Counted from the stretch's first letter, positions 42,201-56,213 are shown. The stretch: DNA of 64,000 nt from Auanema rhodensis (GCA_964057225.1 OZ059897.1:8680001-8744000), one strand, 5' to 3'. Translations and numbers: made by a program. Notes: generated from the letters alone by a model not told the origin.

Positions 42201-43016
42201 TTTATACTGGATGTAAGGTAATAATCTCACTTTTGCTAACCTCAGTTCTTTCCCAGTATTTTATTTTCTCGACATATTCTTCTTTTTCACAATTATAGGG
42301 AAATAGAAATCAATTTGAGATCAAAGAAGAATGTCAACGTATTTGTCATCCGGGCTATGATCACGCAAAAGCCATCAGTAAATATAAAATAATCACTTAT
42401 ATATATTAAATTGATGTTTATAGTTCCTAATCATCAATTGATTAATGAATTCGGAGAGACAGGAGGAACTATTGATGACGGAGGTTATATAGAACACTTC
42501 TATTCTAAATCGAATAACTCGAAATTTATTTGTAGGAAAGCCTGTACCTTGTGAACTACAGGAATGGTCACCCTGGGGTAATTGCTCTGTTACATGTGGA
42601 CGTGGAAAGAAAGTTCGTACTCGTCAGATTAAAGTATGTTTCATGCTTCTTCTTGAATAACTTTTATTTTGCATTCTCATAGGCTTTCCCAAGAAATGGT
42701 GGAACTCCGTGTCCTAGTTCTGAGCATCTTCTTCAAGAATTACGTTGTCAGCTTCGTCCATGTCGTATGTTTTATCTTATTTTGTATTCTTGCTGAACAA
42801 CTTAGCTTTTTAGCTCGTTCACAGTGTCAAGTTGGGCCATGGTCACGTTGGTCAGCATGTTCGGTAACATGCGGTGAGGGAATGCAGCTACGAAGACGTC
42901 GTGTTATGAAAGGACGTAATGGAGATTGGCAAGAAATCGAATGCACAGAAAAAGAAAATGAAGAACGAATGTGTCGTATACCATGTCCAGCATCATCAGC
43001 TTATGGAGGTGATTGA
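39296..43016 (+). CDS. spon-1: F-spondin (Reeler, Spondin_N, five TSR, one Kunitz)
   Basis: Twenty-one exons (starts 39296, 39566, 39800, 39962, 40108, 40285, 40486, 40624, 40841, 41024, 41297, 41442, 41561, 41774, 41974, 42108, 42299, 42424, 42536, 42683, 42814) give 832 residues in phase. A signal peptide ends near residue 25. Reeler domain spans about 28-175 and Spondin_N about 185-400. Thrombospondin type 1 repeats follow with WxxWSxCSxTCG cores; a Kunitz domain (C..GQCGG..PRYWF..C..F.Y.GC..N.N.F....C...C) lies between TSR3 and TSR4. F-spondin is a secreted matrix protein guiding axons and muscle attachment. The Kunitz P1 position is Gly rather than Lys/Arg, so trypsin-like inhibition is unlikely. 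I chose the ATG at 39296, just after acceptor AG 39287-39288; an in-frame ATG at 39266 lies before it. In exon 20 the GTATGT donor at 42765 keeps phase. Confidence 0.96.
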
Positions 43017-43322
43017 TGTTATTACTACAGAAAAGAAAAAGACTTAACTATGTATTGATATGTAGTTTATCTAATTATGTGAAACTTTGTGCATAATCTA
43101 TGTGTTATCAACCAAAATTGGAATGAAATCTCTTAAATGCAACCGCTCTTGTATGCCAGACACATTGAAAATGAAAAGATTACTGTAGTATAGACAAACA
43201 ATACTTATTCTAATTTTTGAATATAATTAGCATACTTAATTTATAAAATATTTTATAAACAACATAATATAATATTTTTTTATTCACTTAACATCTATTT
43301 TTATATATTATATATCATCTTT

Positions 43323-45904
43323 TCAATCGATTTTCTTCGTATTGTTATTGAGATCAAGTAGGGATTGCGCTCGTTTAACGATAGCATAATATCCAACATA
43401 ATAAAGAAGCTAAAAAAAAGAAGAATATTAATTATATATTATATAAAAATTCAAAAAATGAGAAATAACATACAGCTTCTGTGTACTCAGTTAATACATT
43501 GTTTCCGTAGAAAGCTTGGTCAACCCGTGGCTTTCGTTTCAATCGTGCATATGGACCCATGTCTGGCTTCATCACAAAGTCGTATAAAACCTAATAAGAA
43601 CAGACAATTGTATATGAACGAGTTGTGTATATACCTTCGACCATGAATTATGAGTAAGCAAGTTATCATAGTATTCTGGAGCTATTTTTCGTACCTGAAC
43701 GATAAGAATACGAATCTGAATGCTGTAGATATCTTACTTGAGGTAAATTTCTTCCAGGAATGTATGGAAAATCATGATGTTCCATATGATAACCCACATT
43801 GAATGTACATAAATTCCACCAACCATAGTAGCTGAAAAGAACAAATTAGTTAAGTTTGAAAGAAGATTAAGTGATGAAGCATGAATGAAGCTAGTACTAG
43901 TAGTGAGACCTGTATGTTTCTTGACGTTTATTTTCTTCTTGGTCAAAAATATAATGTTCAGAGATGAAATGTCCTGCTGATGGATGAAGCCCCATAGCTA
44001 TTACGGTCCCCAGTAATAAATAGACCAAAGATTTATATCCAAAGCAATATAATATTATGAGATCAAACACAATCTTAAAGAAAAATAATAATTAAATGTC
44101 TGAGAGTTTAATCTTCAGAATTTACCTGAACAACAGCATTCAGAATTTCCAAGTCAGTCGGAGCTTTCTTATAGATGATCAATGGTCGAAAAGCATAGAA
44201 AAACGGTTGAAACAGAAGCCAAAGAACTTTTTTGAATGGATTGGTGAAAAACAAAGCTTCAAGCTCAGTTGGAACATCAGTATCTAGTCCATCTTCTCCT
44301 AAAAAAAAACAAAAAAACCTTGTATTCCGTCAAGTTTGAAATGTGAAATGTTTTACCTAAATATCTATGATGTTCGACATGATACTTTTTGAATGAAACT
44401 GATATTGGAACACCAATTGGCAAATTAGCAACAAAACCAAAAAATCTATTCTAAATGATATTTGATTAGAAGATTTTCAATGACAATTTTTATTTTAATA
44501 TACCGATAATGGATATTTATTTCCATAAACTGTATTATGTGAAATATCATGTATAGCTAATGTCATGGCATGATTAATAACTCCACCACATAAATAACTT
44601 TCGAGAAATATTAATAGCCAATCAGCTTCTGGAATGTCAAAGTTATATTGAATTGGATTGGCATTCCTAATTTTCTCATACCTTGTAGTAACCAACACAT
44701 AAAAATTTGAAATAAAACCATGAAAACAACAACATATTTGAAAGATGGATCAACTCCAAACAGCTGAAATCATATTGTAAATAGAAAAATGAAAAGAAAA
44801 AAGGTTTTTTATTTAATTGAACTTTGAAAGAATTGTTTTTAAGCTTTGTGTTTTGGTTCGGATGACTCATTGCTACTCATGTACGTACGTACATTCTGTT
44901 CATTTATGTGCTACGGCGTTTGCTGCGGCTTCTTCTGAGAGCTATGTTTTTCTATTGATTTTCTCTATTTTTTTAAAACTTTTCTGAAACAATGTTCTAT
45001 GGAACGAGTAAAATAAATATAAGAATTGCTTTCTGCCCTTTGACGTCAGCAGCATGAATGCCGTATTGGTGTCGTGCGGCAGATGAATTGACTTTTGTGA
45101 AAATTGTTTAAGAAATACATGTAACTTCTATGATTCTTTATGTGTATGTAGGTGAGATGAGGACTATTCTAGTTCATAGTTTTGGATCATAACTCACGAA
45201 GGTTCGACTTGGAAAACTGGAAAATTAATTGAACAGATCAACATTTTTCTGAAATGCTTTCGAAGGACTACAGGCCAATACAAATAGAATGGGTATGTAA
45301 GTAAACAGAAGTCGCTACGATGGAAGAAAGATGCAATAGTATGTGCAATAGCCACAACGCTTTTCTAATCTGCCTACATACTATTCTCAGTTACGCTTTA
45401 GAATTGTTTCAGTTCTACGTTTTACCAGTTTTATGATCAGACAACTAAGCATCATCAGTGTTTGTGTCAATGCTAAGCATGTTTGTCCAGGCGTATATTG
45501 GATGTATCATCGTGAGAACAGTTGATTTGTAAATGATATGAAGAAATGATGTTTCAATGAAATTAGTATTTTGAAGAAAAAAATAAAATAAAAACTAATT
45601 TCGATATCATGCGACTAGTATTAGAGGGGTTGATAAGATGTTTTTGTGTACATGTGAACACTTGATAAGCCTTATACGAGTCATACGACGTTGAGGAAAC
45701 AAGACGTCTATATACGTAAGGTAAGTTTTAAGATTATATTGAGAAAAATGTTTTAAAATTGGTAAAAAATGAGAAAATATACGAATAAAGGACACAAACC
45801 TTCTTGATTTCTGGATGATCTCTTACAATGGCTTCGCGCCTACTCATATGAGGCTGTTCTGTTAGTGTCCATATGAAGTCATTCCGAGACACGGTTTGAC
45901 CCAT
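43323..45904 (-). CDS. DEGS: Sphingolipid delta-4 desaturase (DEGS family)
   Basis: Ten minus-strand exons (45800-45904, 44682-44763, 44504-44628, 44357-44450, 44126-44298, 43910-44073, 43738-43831, 43635-43694, 43474-43590, 43323-43409) give 366 residues in phase. It begins [12 protein letters not shown], the usual DEGS start with an N-myristoylation-type Gly2. Three histidine boxes bind the di-iron centre: HDISH (about 89), HVEHH (about 128) and HMEHH (about 263). The enzyme introduces the 4,5 double bond of dihydroceramide to make ceramide in the ER membrane. The C-terminus is about 40 residues longer than human DEGS1 (323) and includes a hydrophobic [11 protein letters not shown] segment. 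TTGTAG directly abuts the ATG, a likely trans-splice acceptor. Its 3' end faces F-spondin 306 bp away. The C. elegans homologue would be ttm-5. Confidence 0.95.
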
Positions 45905-47736
45905 CTACAACTAGGCTTTAATGCAGCGAATTGAAATCCATTACGACAAAGAATTTGGAAGAAGATAGGTATTGGTGAATGACTCCATTGGAGTAGTAAA
46001 GATTGAGAAGATGTTCGAATGCTAGGGGTAGATTAGAAGAAAGCCTCGAAACAATGGTACGGACAATTGCTAGAGGTTGTGGAGATTTGATAACTAGCAG
46101 AATAAAGCATACTGGACAGGACAAACATCATCGATTGAGTGTCGATATGTTTGAATTCCTATTGTCTTCTCTATTTGCGAAAGTAGATATATGGCATAAA
46201 TGGAAGAGATAACGATATTTTTGATTAGGAAATTGGTTAATTTCTATAGAAATATAGGAAATTAGGTAGATATAAGCTTTAGTTGTAATATAAATAGAAT
46301 AATATTGCTTCTATAATACCAACAGAAGAGAGCAATTCATTCTTTGCCCCAACGCCCTTCTCCTCTTCCGTCGCACTCGACCAAACTCCCTCTCTCTCTC
46401 TCTCCTCCCTTTCACTCATATCACCTTACTCCTCATATGTACGTCTTTTGAGAGAAAAAAAACAGTTTAAACGAGTAACTAAAAGCAACTAAGAATCAAG
46501 ATATAAACAGTTTGCTGAGCAAGGAAACGAAAGTTTTATTTTTAAAAGGACTTAAAATGCTTCTTCTCACAACAGGCTCTGTTCACAATCGTTCACTCGT
46601 TTCGTTTCATTCCAACCAGCTCTATTCTGTCTCTCTCTCTCTCTCTCTCTTTCTATCTCTCGCTTTTTCTTTCTCTCTCTCTCTTCATCTATCTTGTTCT
46701 CTAGCTTTCTCTCTTCTGTACGATGTGTATGCCCACTCTTTGATGCTTTTGCTACAATCACCTATTTAACATGTACTTTCATGTACCTTTTCTATTCTTC
46801 TTCTAAGGTTTAAATTTAAACATTTTAGTACTATGGATAAGTAAAAACTGTATAAAAAGTGAGAAACAATCAGAGTTTAAACAATGAAATAAGTAAAAAC
46901 TTGTCCAAATATAGTTTATTGCTGATGGCAATGACTGAGTCATCTGTAAATAGCAAGAGATATATCATTTTGATTCACGAATACATGGTACATTTGAATT
47001 ATCAATTGAATCAAAGTAATTAATAAATTAAAATATTTTTAAATTAATAGTATGTGAATCTTATATGAAAAAAAAAAGGAAAAACTATAGTTAGAATTAA
47101 GAAGTTGCAAGTATTGTTCACACTGCTATTCTCATAAAACAGCTCACATAGATAAGAAGGACAATTATCGTCCATGTTTTACTATCTCTCTTGACGATGA
47201 TGTATGATAAACGATGTATATTTAACAGTTAAATTATAGAATTCAAACTGAACGTTTATCAGAAATCAAAAATTGTAAGCAAACAGTTCTGAATGAAAAA
47301 AGAGAAAAGTAGAAAGAGATTCAACATTCCAAGTACTGAGACTTAGTGTCAATAGTCTAGCCACACTTATTTTAGTAACCTTTACTTATATACTATACAT
47401 ATAGTTAACGATAAATTATATTTAAAAAATATTAATAATGATATGATTAAATAAAAATTTTTTTCATGAAAATTGAATTTATTCAAATTTGATGAAAAAA
47501 ACTGATTTAGGGTGTTTCCTGATCTTTTTTCCAGCTGTATGATAAGCTGAACAAGCATTTTCACATTGATGTGAAGAGCTGTAGACTTACAATCATCTCT
47601 TTTTCAGCTTTTGAAAGGTGCTATACCAACACAAATAATTTCTAAGAACTCAAGAAATTAAAAAAGAAACAGTTGAAGAAACATTTGTGAAGATTTTTTT
47701 TCGAAAAAAAAAATATTGTCATTGTCAGCTGAGATG

Positions 47737-47904
47737 CTGCAGATGAAGAAGCAACAATGCTCCATGTGCTCTTTTCTATTCATCTTTGTGTTTCAAGCTT
47801 TTGTGAGAGAACATCACAGATATACAACGACAACGACGACAAGAATGCTTACGACGAGAACGCTTACGACGAAGCCAAACGATAACAAAATCAACGAAAA
47901 TTGA
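47737..47904 (+). CDS. Small secreted-like ORF, doubtful
   Basis: A 55-codon ORF with a hydrophobic N-terminal core (CSFLFIFVFQAF) like a signal peptide and then a Thr-rich tail from an ACG repeat. An acceptor-like TGTCAG lies just upstream at 47729. No homology recognised; it may be chance in repeat-derived sequence. Confidence 0.15.
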   Translation: MQMKKQQCSMCSFLFIFVFQAFVREHHRYTTTTTTRMLTTRTLTTKPNDNKINEN

Positions 47905-49358
47905 AAGAAAATTGGACAGGTGATGTATGTGGTTATGGCTTCGGCTGCATCTTTTTGCAATATCCAGCAATAGCCTTCGCTTAGTAACTATTGTTTGAAA
48001 TAAGGTCATAGAGCATTGAGTGGTTTGAACTAATGTTTCCATGGAGCTCGTGAAGATTCATATTAATTTCTTTCAGTTGTGCTGATTTCAATTAGTTTGA
48101 GCTGAAGGTGAGAAAAGGAATGGGAAATAAGAAGAAGCTTGAAACATCAAATTATCTGCATAACTGCTGAAAGCAAGAGCATATTGCTGCATTTCCGAGC
48201 ATACTTTCCATATCTGGTTCTCATGGAAACAATTGATATCGAACGACCGAAGGATGTTGGAAAATTGACATAAAAACTATGATTGTGAGCATAGTAAAAG
48301 CTGAAAACACGTAAATTCTGAAGAACAAACTCTGTATATTGTCTCAAATTTATAAATTTTCTTATATTTATTATCTTTTAATCATTATTTTCAACCTGAG
48401 TACAAGATAATGCTATTGGAATTTTGCAAAAAAAAAAGAAGAAAAGTGAATGATTGATACATATTGCCTCATCACTGTATATTAACTGTACAGCATACAA
48501 CATCACTAATAGGTTTTATGATTGAAAATAATTTTATCACTAAGAAAGTAATGAATGAATCATTTAAATGCTTTATATATAGACTTATCTTTTTAAATTC
48601 TTTAATTATCTTATAATATCTTTTTGATAAATATATTGAGTCATTAACTATTTGCAAATTATATCTTATTTCTATATTAAATGTCATATTCTTTTTGATT
48701 TTTCTTCAAATATTTCTATTTCTATATGTCATTGATGTATTAATTATAATGATTTTAATAATTAAACACGGAAAATATAATAAAAATAAAAATTTATGTA
48801 TATATATATATATATAAATAATATACATATATATATAGTATATACTCAATCTTTGGTTCAATATATACAAATCTGTGATCCTATATAGTTAAGCTTGATA
48901 AGTTTAGGGTCTACACATCATATTTGGTACTAATTATCAGATGAATTTGCGTTATTTGTCAGTGTCTGAATTGGTGATTCAATACATTCGGCAAGAAAAA
49001 TGGAAACTATACATGAAGGATTGCAAATTAAGAGAGAAAAACAATCAAAAAATGAAACTTATTTGAAAAATAAAAAAAAAAGTTTTTTTTTGTTTGTAAT
49101 AAGCTAATTGTACCCATGAGTTTGATAAAAAAATCATAGAAATAAGGAAATGAACAAGGCCATTCAGAAAGATTGACGAATATAATTAGTTGGTAGAGAT
49201 AGTAAGAGACCGAAAAACATTATATTATATGATAAGATATATAAAATAACAAATTGTATAGTTAACGACGACTTTTTATCTCAATCGAAGAGGAGCAAAC
49301 ACTTTAGTAGTGATGAAGAGAAAAGGAGGAAGAGGAGTGATTGTCAATGTCGAAGTTG

Positions 49359-49409
49359 ATTATGACATTTGGTTGCTATATTCTTGTTTTTAGCAACAAA
49401 TGTCATAAT
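49359..49409. other. Near-perfect 19-bp hairpin
   Basis: Arms 49359-49378 and 49391-49409 pair over 19 bp with a single bulged G and a 12-nt loop. The pairing does not extend further outward, so it is short for a nematode pre-miRNA. Confidence 0.5.
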
Positions 49410-49820
49410 ATACATGCATAGTATTGTATATTACGCATAGTTTATATTTGGAATTAAATATAATGTATGGTATATTGTAGACTAGATGATCATGAAGTAA
49501 AGAGAATAGGAAAAAAATGAGTTTGTAGGAATAAAATCTGACAGAAAATAGAAGAAATTGAAGATATATGTATATAAGAAGACAAAGTTTGGGTGCATTG
49601 CTAGAAATGAAGGAAAGAAATATATCAATTTTCTCTTTAAAAATTTGCTTTAAAGAGATGAAATATAAATTTGAAGAAAAAAAACTGAGAAAGTATAACA
49701 GTTAACAGGTTAGTTTTGAAGTTTTTCATCCAAAATAACATTTGAAGCTTTGTTCTAATGTCTGACAAGGAGGATATCTTTATCGCTTTGTTGAAGTATT
49801 TGTAACTAGATGATGCTTAG

Positions 49821-52800
49821 TTACACGTACGACACATCATGATCAGTGCCGGGAAACAGATCGCCAACGTTATGAACACTGATGATATTTCCTGATTCAC
49901 TTCCATATTTATCCAGATCCTTATTCGATGATGAATATTCCTTATTTGATTGTCGTCGCACTAACTGACGTCCATCACGTTTTCGATCCACGAAAAATTG
50001 ACCCTGAAACATGATGAATGAGCAAAATGAAAAGGAAATGGAAGAGGGAATTGAGGAAGAGCAACTTTCAACTTCTTATGTTAAAGCTAACTATTTTAGA
50101 TTGAGCTCCAGTGTTCAGAGCAATAGTATGATGATGAACAAAGAAAGAACAAGAAGAAGGAGTGAATCAAAATAATTTGAAACAAACCTTTGATATTTCC
50201 AATGTAACTTCCCCAGAACAAATCGAATTTTCGTGCATAGTCCTTAAATAGAAAGAAAATAGTTATCTTAACTATATGTATATATAAAATTACTTTTGTT
50301 TATCGTTATTATTATTAAGATTAGTTGATTGACCATTACTTCGATGAACCGTCGGAGATATCAAAATGCTTGTTGTATAGCTTCTTCGTTTATCTTTTAT
50401 CTTTTTTCGTTGCTCATTTCGTCGGGGTTTCTCTTCGGGACTGCTTTGCCATGGATCAGAGATGGAGCCTGTTGTGACTGATGACGGCATACCTGAATCA
50501 AAAAATGAATATATAGTATGTATATCAATGTACATGTATATTTCTGTGCAATAAAATGTAAAAAATGACAAATATAATATGAATAATCAGATATGAAATG
50601 AATTTTATATTGCTGACGAAATGTAGGGTAAAATCAAATTATAAAAGAATTTTACTTACATTTCTCCTGAGATTTTCGGGTGTTCTTGAGAAGGTCAGGC
50701 GTAGGAGGCTGAGGTATAAACATTGGTTCATCATCAACCAAGCCATCTTCTTCGTCCTCTTCATCATCGTCATCATCGTGCTCGTCCTCAGATTCATTAC
50801 CACCATCGTCATCTAATATCTCTTTTGGTGGCTCATCAATTTGATATTTATCGAAGAACGTTCGCCAATCATCATCCCTTTCAACTCCAAATATTCTCTA
50901 CAAAAAATGAGAAATATGATATAAAAGCTTAGAAAAAAACATACATATGCATTCTTAATTAACATTAAAACTGCTGAGTTAGTGTGTTGAGCTTGCTGCA
51001 AGTATACGGAATGATCAGCACTAGAATCTATTGGAGGTGGCCAGATTAATGATGGAGCTACAACGGTCGACAGATTTGAGCAACACATGAGATTGCTTTC
51101 TTGGAACCTAATCAAGTAATATATAAAATAATAATTATGTATTTCTTAATTATATACCATGTAACTCGGTTAAGATGAATCATAAAATATTTTAACGTTT
51201 CATAATTTTGTGATGGAAGCCGGTGAACTAGACAGCGCAGACTTTCAAAGCAACTCTCATCATTTTCTAATTTCGCCTGGAAAAGGTATTATGAGACTTA
51301 TAAATGATTTGAAACATACAGATCCAATACGAGCAAAATCGCTATATAGTTCAAACGTTAACAAAGGTTCCGGTAGCTTTCGGAGATAAAGCTTAACAAC
51401 AGATGCTAGATTCATAGGATGTACATTGGATAAATCAATCTGTTCTTCTGATGTACATCGTTCAAACAGTTCACATATTTCTTCTATCTTTGATTTAACA
51501 CCACATGTTCTATATATGCCCTAAAGAAAAAATAATAATATTAAGAGTTTAAGTTGCAAATGTAGAACAAACCTTAACACGCATTCCACGTTTTTGCAGT
51601 TCATGAATAGTACTTTCAAGGATAAGGGGAATTGCTCGTTTCTGCATTTCCAGATGGCCTTTGAGGGAAACGCCAAAGATGCTCATGCGACGATCGGTTG
51701 TCGCACGTAAGGTTTGGCCACAATTAATACTAGTCTAAATGTAATAAACTATGTAAATTATAATTAATATTAATTAAATTGAATATATAATTATGAATAG
51801 TTAAATATAAATTTTTAATTTAAAAAAAAATAAAATAAAAAATAATTATAATGTTAGAAGCATGAGATGATATACCTTGGGGAAGCATGATCGATGCCAT
51901 TGCTGTTGGCAATCTATACATTGAACTGTAAAGACGATAGACAGCCGATCACAATGAGAACACTTGGATGGCTGGACTGTTCGTTGAACGCAATGGGTAT
52001 GGGCTGCATCAGATAGATCTGTGGAATCGAATAGACGGCCGGCTGAAACAAACAAGCATTGTCAACAAAATTTATATACTATGTATAATATATATATATA
52101 TATATAGATACAGCTTAACTATTATATGTATACGATTATAATTTGAGATAAAACGAGATAATTATTTTGACGAGAAAATCAGGATGTATGTATGAATGTA
52201 TGTACATAGATCTTGTAAAAAGAATTAATCTTTCGTAACATCTATTAACTATAATACCTTTATTCATTTTTAATATTGATAGTTATATATTTCTTTCAAA
52301 TAGTTTAACCATTTCATTTTCATATAGCAAGCTTGTAACTAGAATGTTGTTTCGACCATAACTGTATACGTTTTGAAATCAAAATTTGGTTGATTAATTA
52401 CATATCATATATTTTTTCTTTTAAATTATATAAAATGTGTATGATTATGTGAAAATAATTAATTTTTCACCTGTTAATATACATATGTATACATATAGTT
52501 TTCAAACAAACATCTAACTAGGAAGTAATATTAAATAAGAAAGTCCAAACATTTTACTTCTCATGAATCTATCTTCGTTCACAAGCTGTATTTTGAAAAT
52601 TTAGGTTAATCAAAAGAAATATATTTGTGTTTTGTTTCTTCTACTAATTACGAATTAATAACTATATGAATTTATGCTAACCTGTACTGGTCTTTTTGTG
52701 TCGTTTTGTATCAGGAATGGTGCCTTCATCATCGGGATTCAATGCATTACGTCGAAGTGATGCTACAGAAGAACCATCACATGATACTCCTTCATCGACG

Positions 52801-52971
52801 CTACGATCTGATCTGTAAGACGAGAAGAATAGTGAATGTGAAAACAAATTTTCATTCGAATAAGTTGTTAATCAAGAAAGAATTAGATATTGAATGCAGC
52901 CGTTCAGTGCATATATTTCAATTTTTCATCATTTATCAGATAAAAATGATTTTATATGATATATTTATATA

Positions 52972-53022
<51 letters not shown>

Positions 53023-53198
53023 GAAATTGATAATAGAAAAAGATAATTATTATACCTGAGCAGTGAATTCGTTGAAGCAGCCCGATCAGGCAAGTGCTGA
53101 AGAAAGGTCATATATGCACTTCCGGGCTCAAAATCTCGCGTAGCATCCGATAATTGCTGATAGCTGCCCGGCAGTTTGACCCATAAAGCTGCTAGCGA
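49821..53198 (-). CDS. C1-RhoGAP protein, GMIP/ARHGAP29/ARHGAP45-like (5' incomplete)
   Basis: Eleven minus-strand exons (53056-53198, 52682-52812, 51876-52042, 51573-51734, 51320-51520, 51158-51276, 50945-51107, 50660-50897, 50294-50492, 50188-50242, 49821-50003) give 586 codons ending TAA. A C1-like zinc domain (HTHC...CSHC...CIDC...HRSC) is followed by RRMSIFGVSL and a RhoGAP domain with the arginine finger in GIYRTCG, KLYLRKLPEPLL, and NLSTVVAPSLIWP. A long acidic Asp/Glu stretch and a basic Ser-rich tail follow. C1 placed directly before RhoGAP with an 'FGV' linker matches GMIP/ARHGAP29/45, which inactivate RhoA and normally begin with an F-BAR domain. No start or F-BAR exons are visible here, so the 5' end is upstream, probably past 64 kb. 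Myosin IX also has C1-RhoGAP but no motor is seen. Confidence 0.85.
52977..53016. repeat. (AT)n repeat, intronic
   Basis: About 20 AT units directly beside the C1-RhoGAP exon at 53056. Confidence 0.9.
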
Positions 53199-54694
53199 CT
53201 GAAATGAAAACAAAAATTAATATTTGAAAAGAAAAGTAAATGAAATGGATAACTAGGATATGGAGATTGCTTGTGATGTAGGGATGGGGGTCGAAGAAGA
53301 TGTGGGAGGCAGAGAGAGAGAGAGAAGAGAGGGAAGGTTTGTTGCAAGAAGAGAGAAAAGTAAAAAAGATCATGTAAAGGAAGAAGAAAAAGAGAAGAAA
53401 CTATGGGAAAATTATAAGAGTTCTTGCATAATATTGCATAAAAATAAAAAAAATGTCGTTTGTAATATGGCTAATAGAGTAAATACGTGATTAACATTTA
53501 AAAAAAAAGATGAAAAAGTACAAGTTGTCTACAGCGATATCGATATAATCTGATCTGTTTTCATAAATTTAAAATAAAAATGAAAATGAAAAAGAATAGA
53601 TTTCGGTCCGAAGGCTTATTCGTATGGAACGATCAGCCCACTCCATTATCTACAGAAGATGGAAATGGACGTACTTTGCATGTAGTACAAGAAGGGTTTA
53701 GAAGTGATGGGAGGAGTACGAGATACTGGACTTTCGAACAACATGCATATAGTAACAGGAAAAGAAAATAGTTTGTGCAAATTTTATAATGAGTAAGGTT
53801 AAACCAATAAATTGTTTGGCTTTGTCATCATCGTCGTCGTTGAATGATGATGAAGATCATTGGTTTGAGTTCGACCAGATGAGTTGAATAAGCGGGAAAA
53901 GCAGAGGGAGACATGGAGTGAGAACTAGAAGGAATAAGTGAGAAGGAATAGGTAGTGATAGATTGAGTAATGAAGAGAGTGGAAAAAAGAAATAAATAGA
54001 ATGAGTATAAGAGAAAGTAAGATTAAAAGAGAGAAATGAGGTGAAGAGAGAAATTAAAAAGAGAATGAAAAAGGGTTGGAAAAGGGGAAGGGCGAAGATA
54101 ATGAAAATGAAAGAGAGAGGGAGAGGGCCAACTGCCAAAGTATTAGAACAAGAGAGATGTACAAAGAGAGAAAAGCTAAAATAAAGGCTTGATTCAGTGG
54201 GTGTGTTGCTCAAAATATTTTGGATGGATCGGTCCAAATAGCTGAGGCTCTCTCTCTACGACTGGGCGATGGTGCGAACACAAAGAGTGGGACTTTGGAT
54301 GCTTTATTAAAGAGAGAAATAAGAAGAAATACATGTGAATAGATATGAAAAGAGCAAGAGAGTGAGCGAGAAATGTAGAGTAGTTAAACATGAAAGAAAG
54401 AAGAAGAGAGAGCGAAAGGATGGGGGGGGGCGAAGAAGAGGGAGGGAGGATAGATCATTTTGAGTTGTTGCAGACGCATATGATATGAAGAAAGAAGCAT
54501 ATCCATATAAAGTATGTGGTCAGTACTCTGCTGTCATAATTGCTAAAAATGCCTCAGGGGCAGGAATGTTGTTTTCAGTCAGGCATATAGGACGTTTAGA
54601 GTGTGTGTTAGAAATAGATGGATCTTCCAATTTTTCTATATTATGTATATATAGTTATATATACATTTTAAATATATTTATATGTTATATATAA

Positions 54695-54738
<44 letters not shown>

Positions 54739-56213
54739 GTGTAGATGTGTATGTGTGTATATGGTTTATGTACGAAGAAAAGGAGATATGGGAGATCAAC
54801 AAACGGAGCATCAGAAGCCGAAAGCCAATTAACCGATACCAAGAGCAGAGAAGCAAAAAGAAAGGTACAAGTTCAGATGATGCAAATACGTGAAGCTGTT
54901 CAAATTGAATTCTTAATCAGTATCTGCAGATACATCTCATAACATACACATATAATCCTCCCCCTCTTCTCTCTCTCTCTCTCTCTCTCTTTCTCCCTCT
55001 CTCTTTCTCTCTCATACCATATGTGTATTCAACATACATATAAGATGAATGAAGTGTCTGATAAAGCATAAGGACATGAGTGTAACTTAAGGTACAGAAG
55101 TTGACATAAACACACAAAATATCATGTATTGTTAAATAGCTTAAACATGCAATGGTAAATTTTAAATTTCTTTCTGAATTCCTCGAAAAAAAATATGAAA
55201 GAATTAGCTAAAATCAAAAAAAAAGAAAAGAATCAAAATGTTATTCTTCTTTTCGTTCTTTAGTTTTTTGAGCTTTTTTCGATTCAAGATAAATTTAAAA
55301 GTAAAAATATCACAGATAATCAGAATGGAGGTAAACGGCTCTTTCTCTGCTGTTTTAAACATAAAAAAAACAAGAAATAAAGAAAAAAATAGCTAAATCG
55401 TTTAGTTAGAATATTAGAATAGGAATGAGTGAGGAAAGAGAGATGGGAAGAAGAGAAAGAGTAAAGAAATAGAGAGAGAGAGATAGGGAGATAGAGAGTT
55501 AAGAACCTCAAATGAATAAAATGACTTAATGATAAAGCATGTTATAGGGTTAAGAGAAATATTGTTTTTTAAGCAGATGGTTGCTTCAATCTAATCGTAA
55601 GAGCGACTACATGAATGACTCGTCCTGGATAAGCCGGATTACGAGCCTCATGAAAATTTAGGAATATGTAGAAAAGGATAGGCAGTAAGAGAGAATAGAT
55701 AGAAAGAGAAAAAGAAGAGAAGAAGAGAGAAAGAAAGTTAAATAGTTTGACTGATATACATAGAAGGATTACGTAATTAGAATTTAAACGACTAAAAGAT
55801 GATACGATCTAAGAAATCAGTGGAGAATCATATCACATAGTATACGATTTCGGTGGTCTAAAATACTCATTTATTATACTTAATACATTATAATTTTAAT
55901 ATATTTAAGTATAATTATCATAAATACTTAACCGTATTTAAGAAGAGATTAATCGGGTTGAAAGAGAGAATGACAACACAATGAAATGAAGATGATTGCA
56001 CGGAGAGTAAATTAGGTCTCTTCTTCACATCCATACACACACACACACACACACACATAGACACAAAAAAACTTTTTTTGTCCACAAAACGTTTAAGCTA
56101 ATGTTATTAGAATCCAAGTATTTTTTTTCTATTCAAACCTAAATATGTGTCTACAAGAGAAAGAAAGAAGAAGATAGATAGTAAGATATAGATAGAGAAA
56201 TACAGAGAAAGAT

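Larger units (their letters stand above)
45905..49820. other. Intergenic region, desaturase to RhoGAP gene
   Basis: No recognised gene. It holds a CT repeat (46629-46684), a small signal-peptide-like ORF (47737-47904) and a near-perfect hairpin (49359-49409). The ORF at 46003-46212 has no family resemblance that I can see. Confidence 0.5.

Noticed and set aside
42824-42830. CACAG acceptor before the last F-spondin repeat
   Set aside because: It breaks phase with the GTATGT donor at 42765; the AG at 42812-42813 fits both phase and the domain.
46003-46212. 69-codon ORF between the desaturase and RhoGAP genes
   Set aside because: No domain, no splice structure, and overlapping ORFs on the other strand of similar quality.
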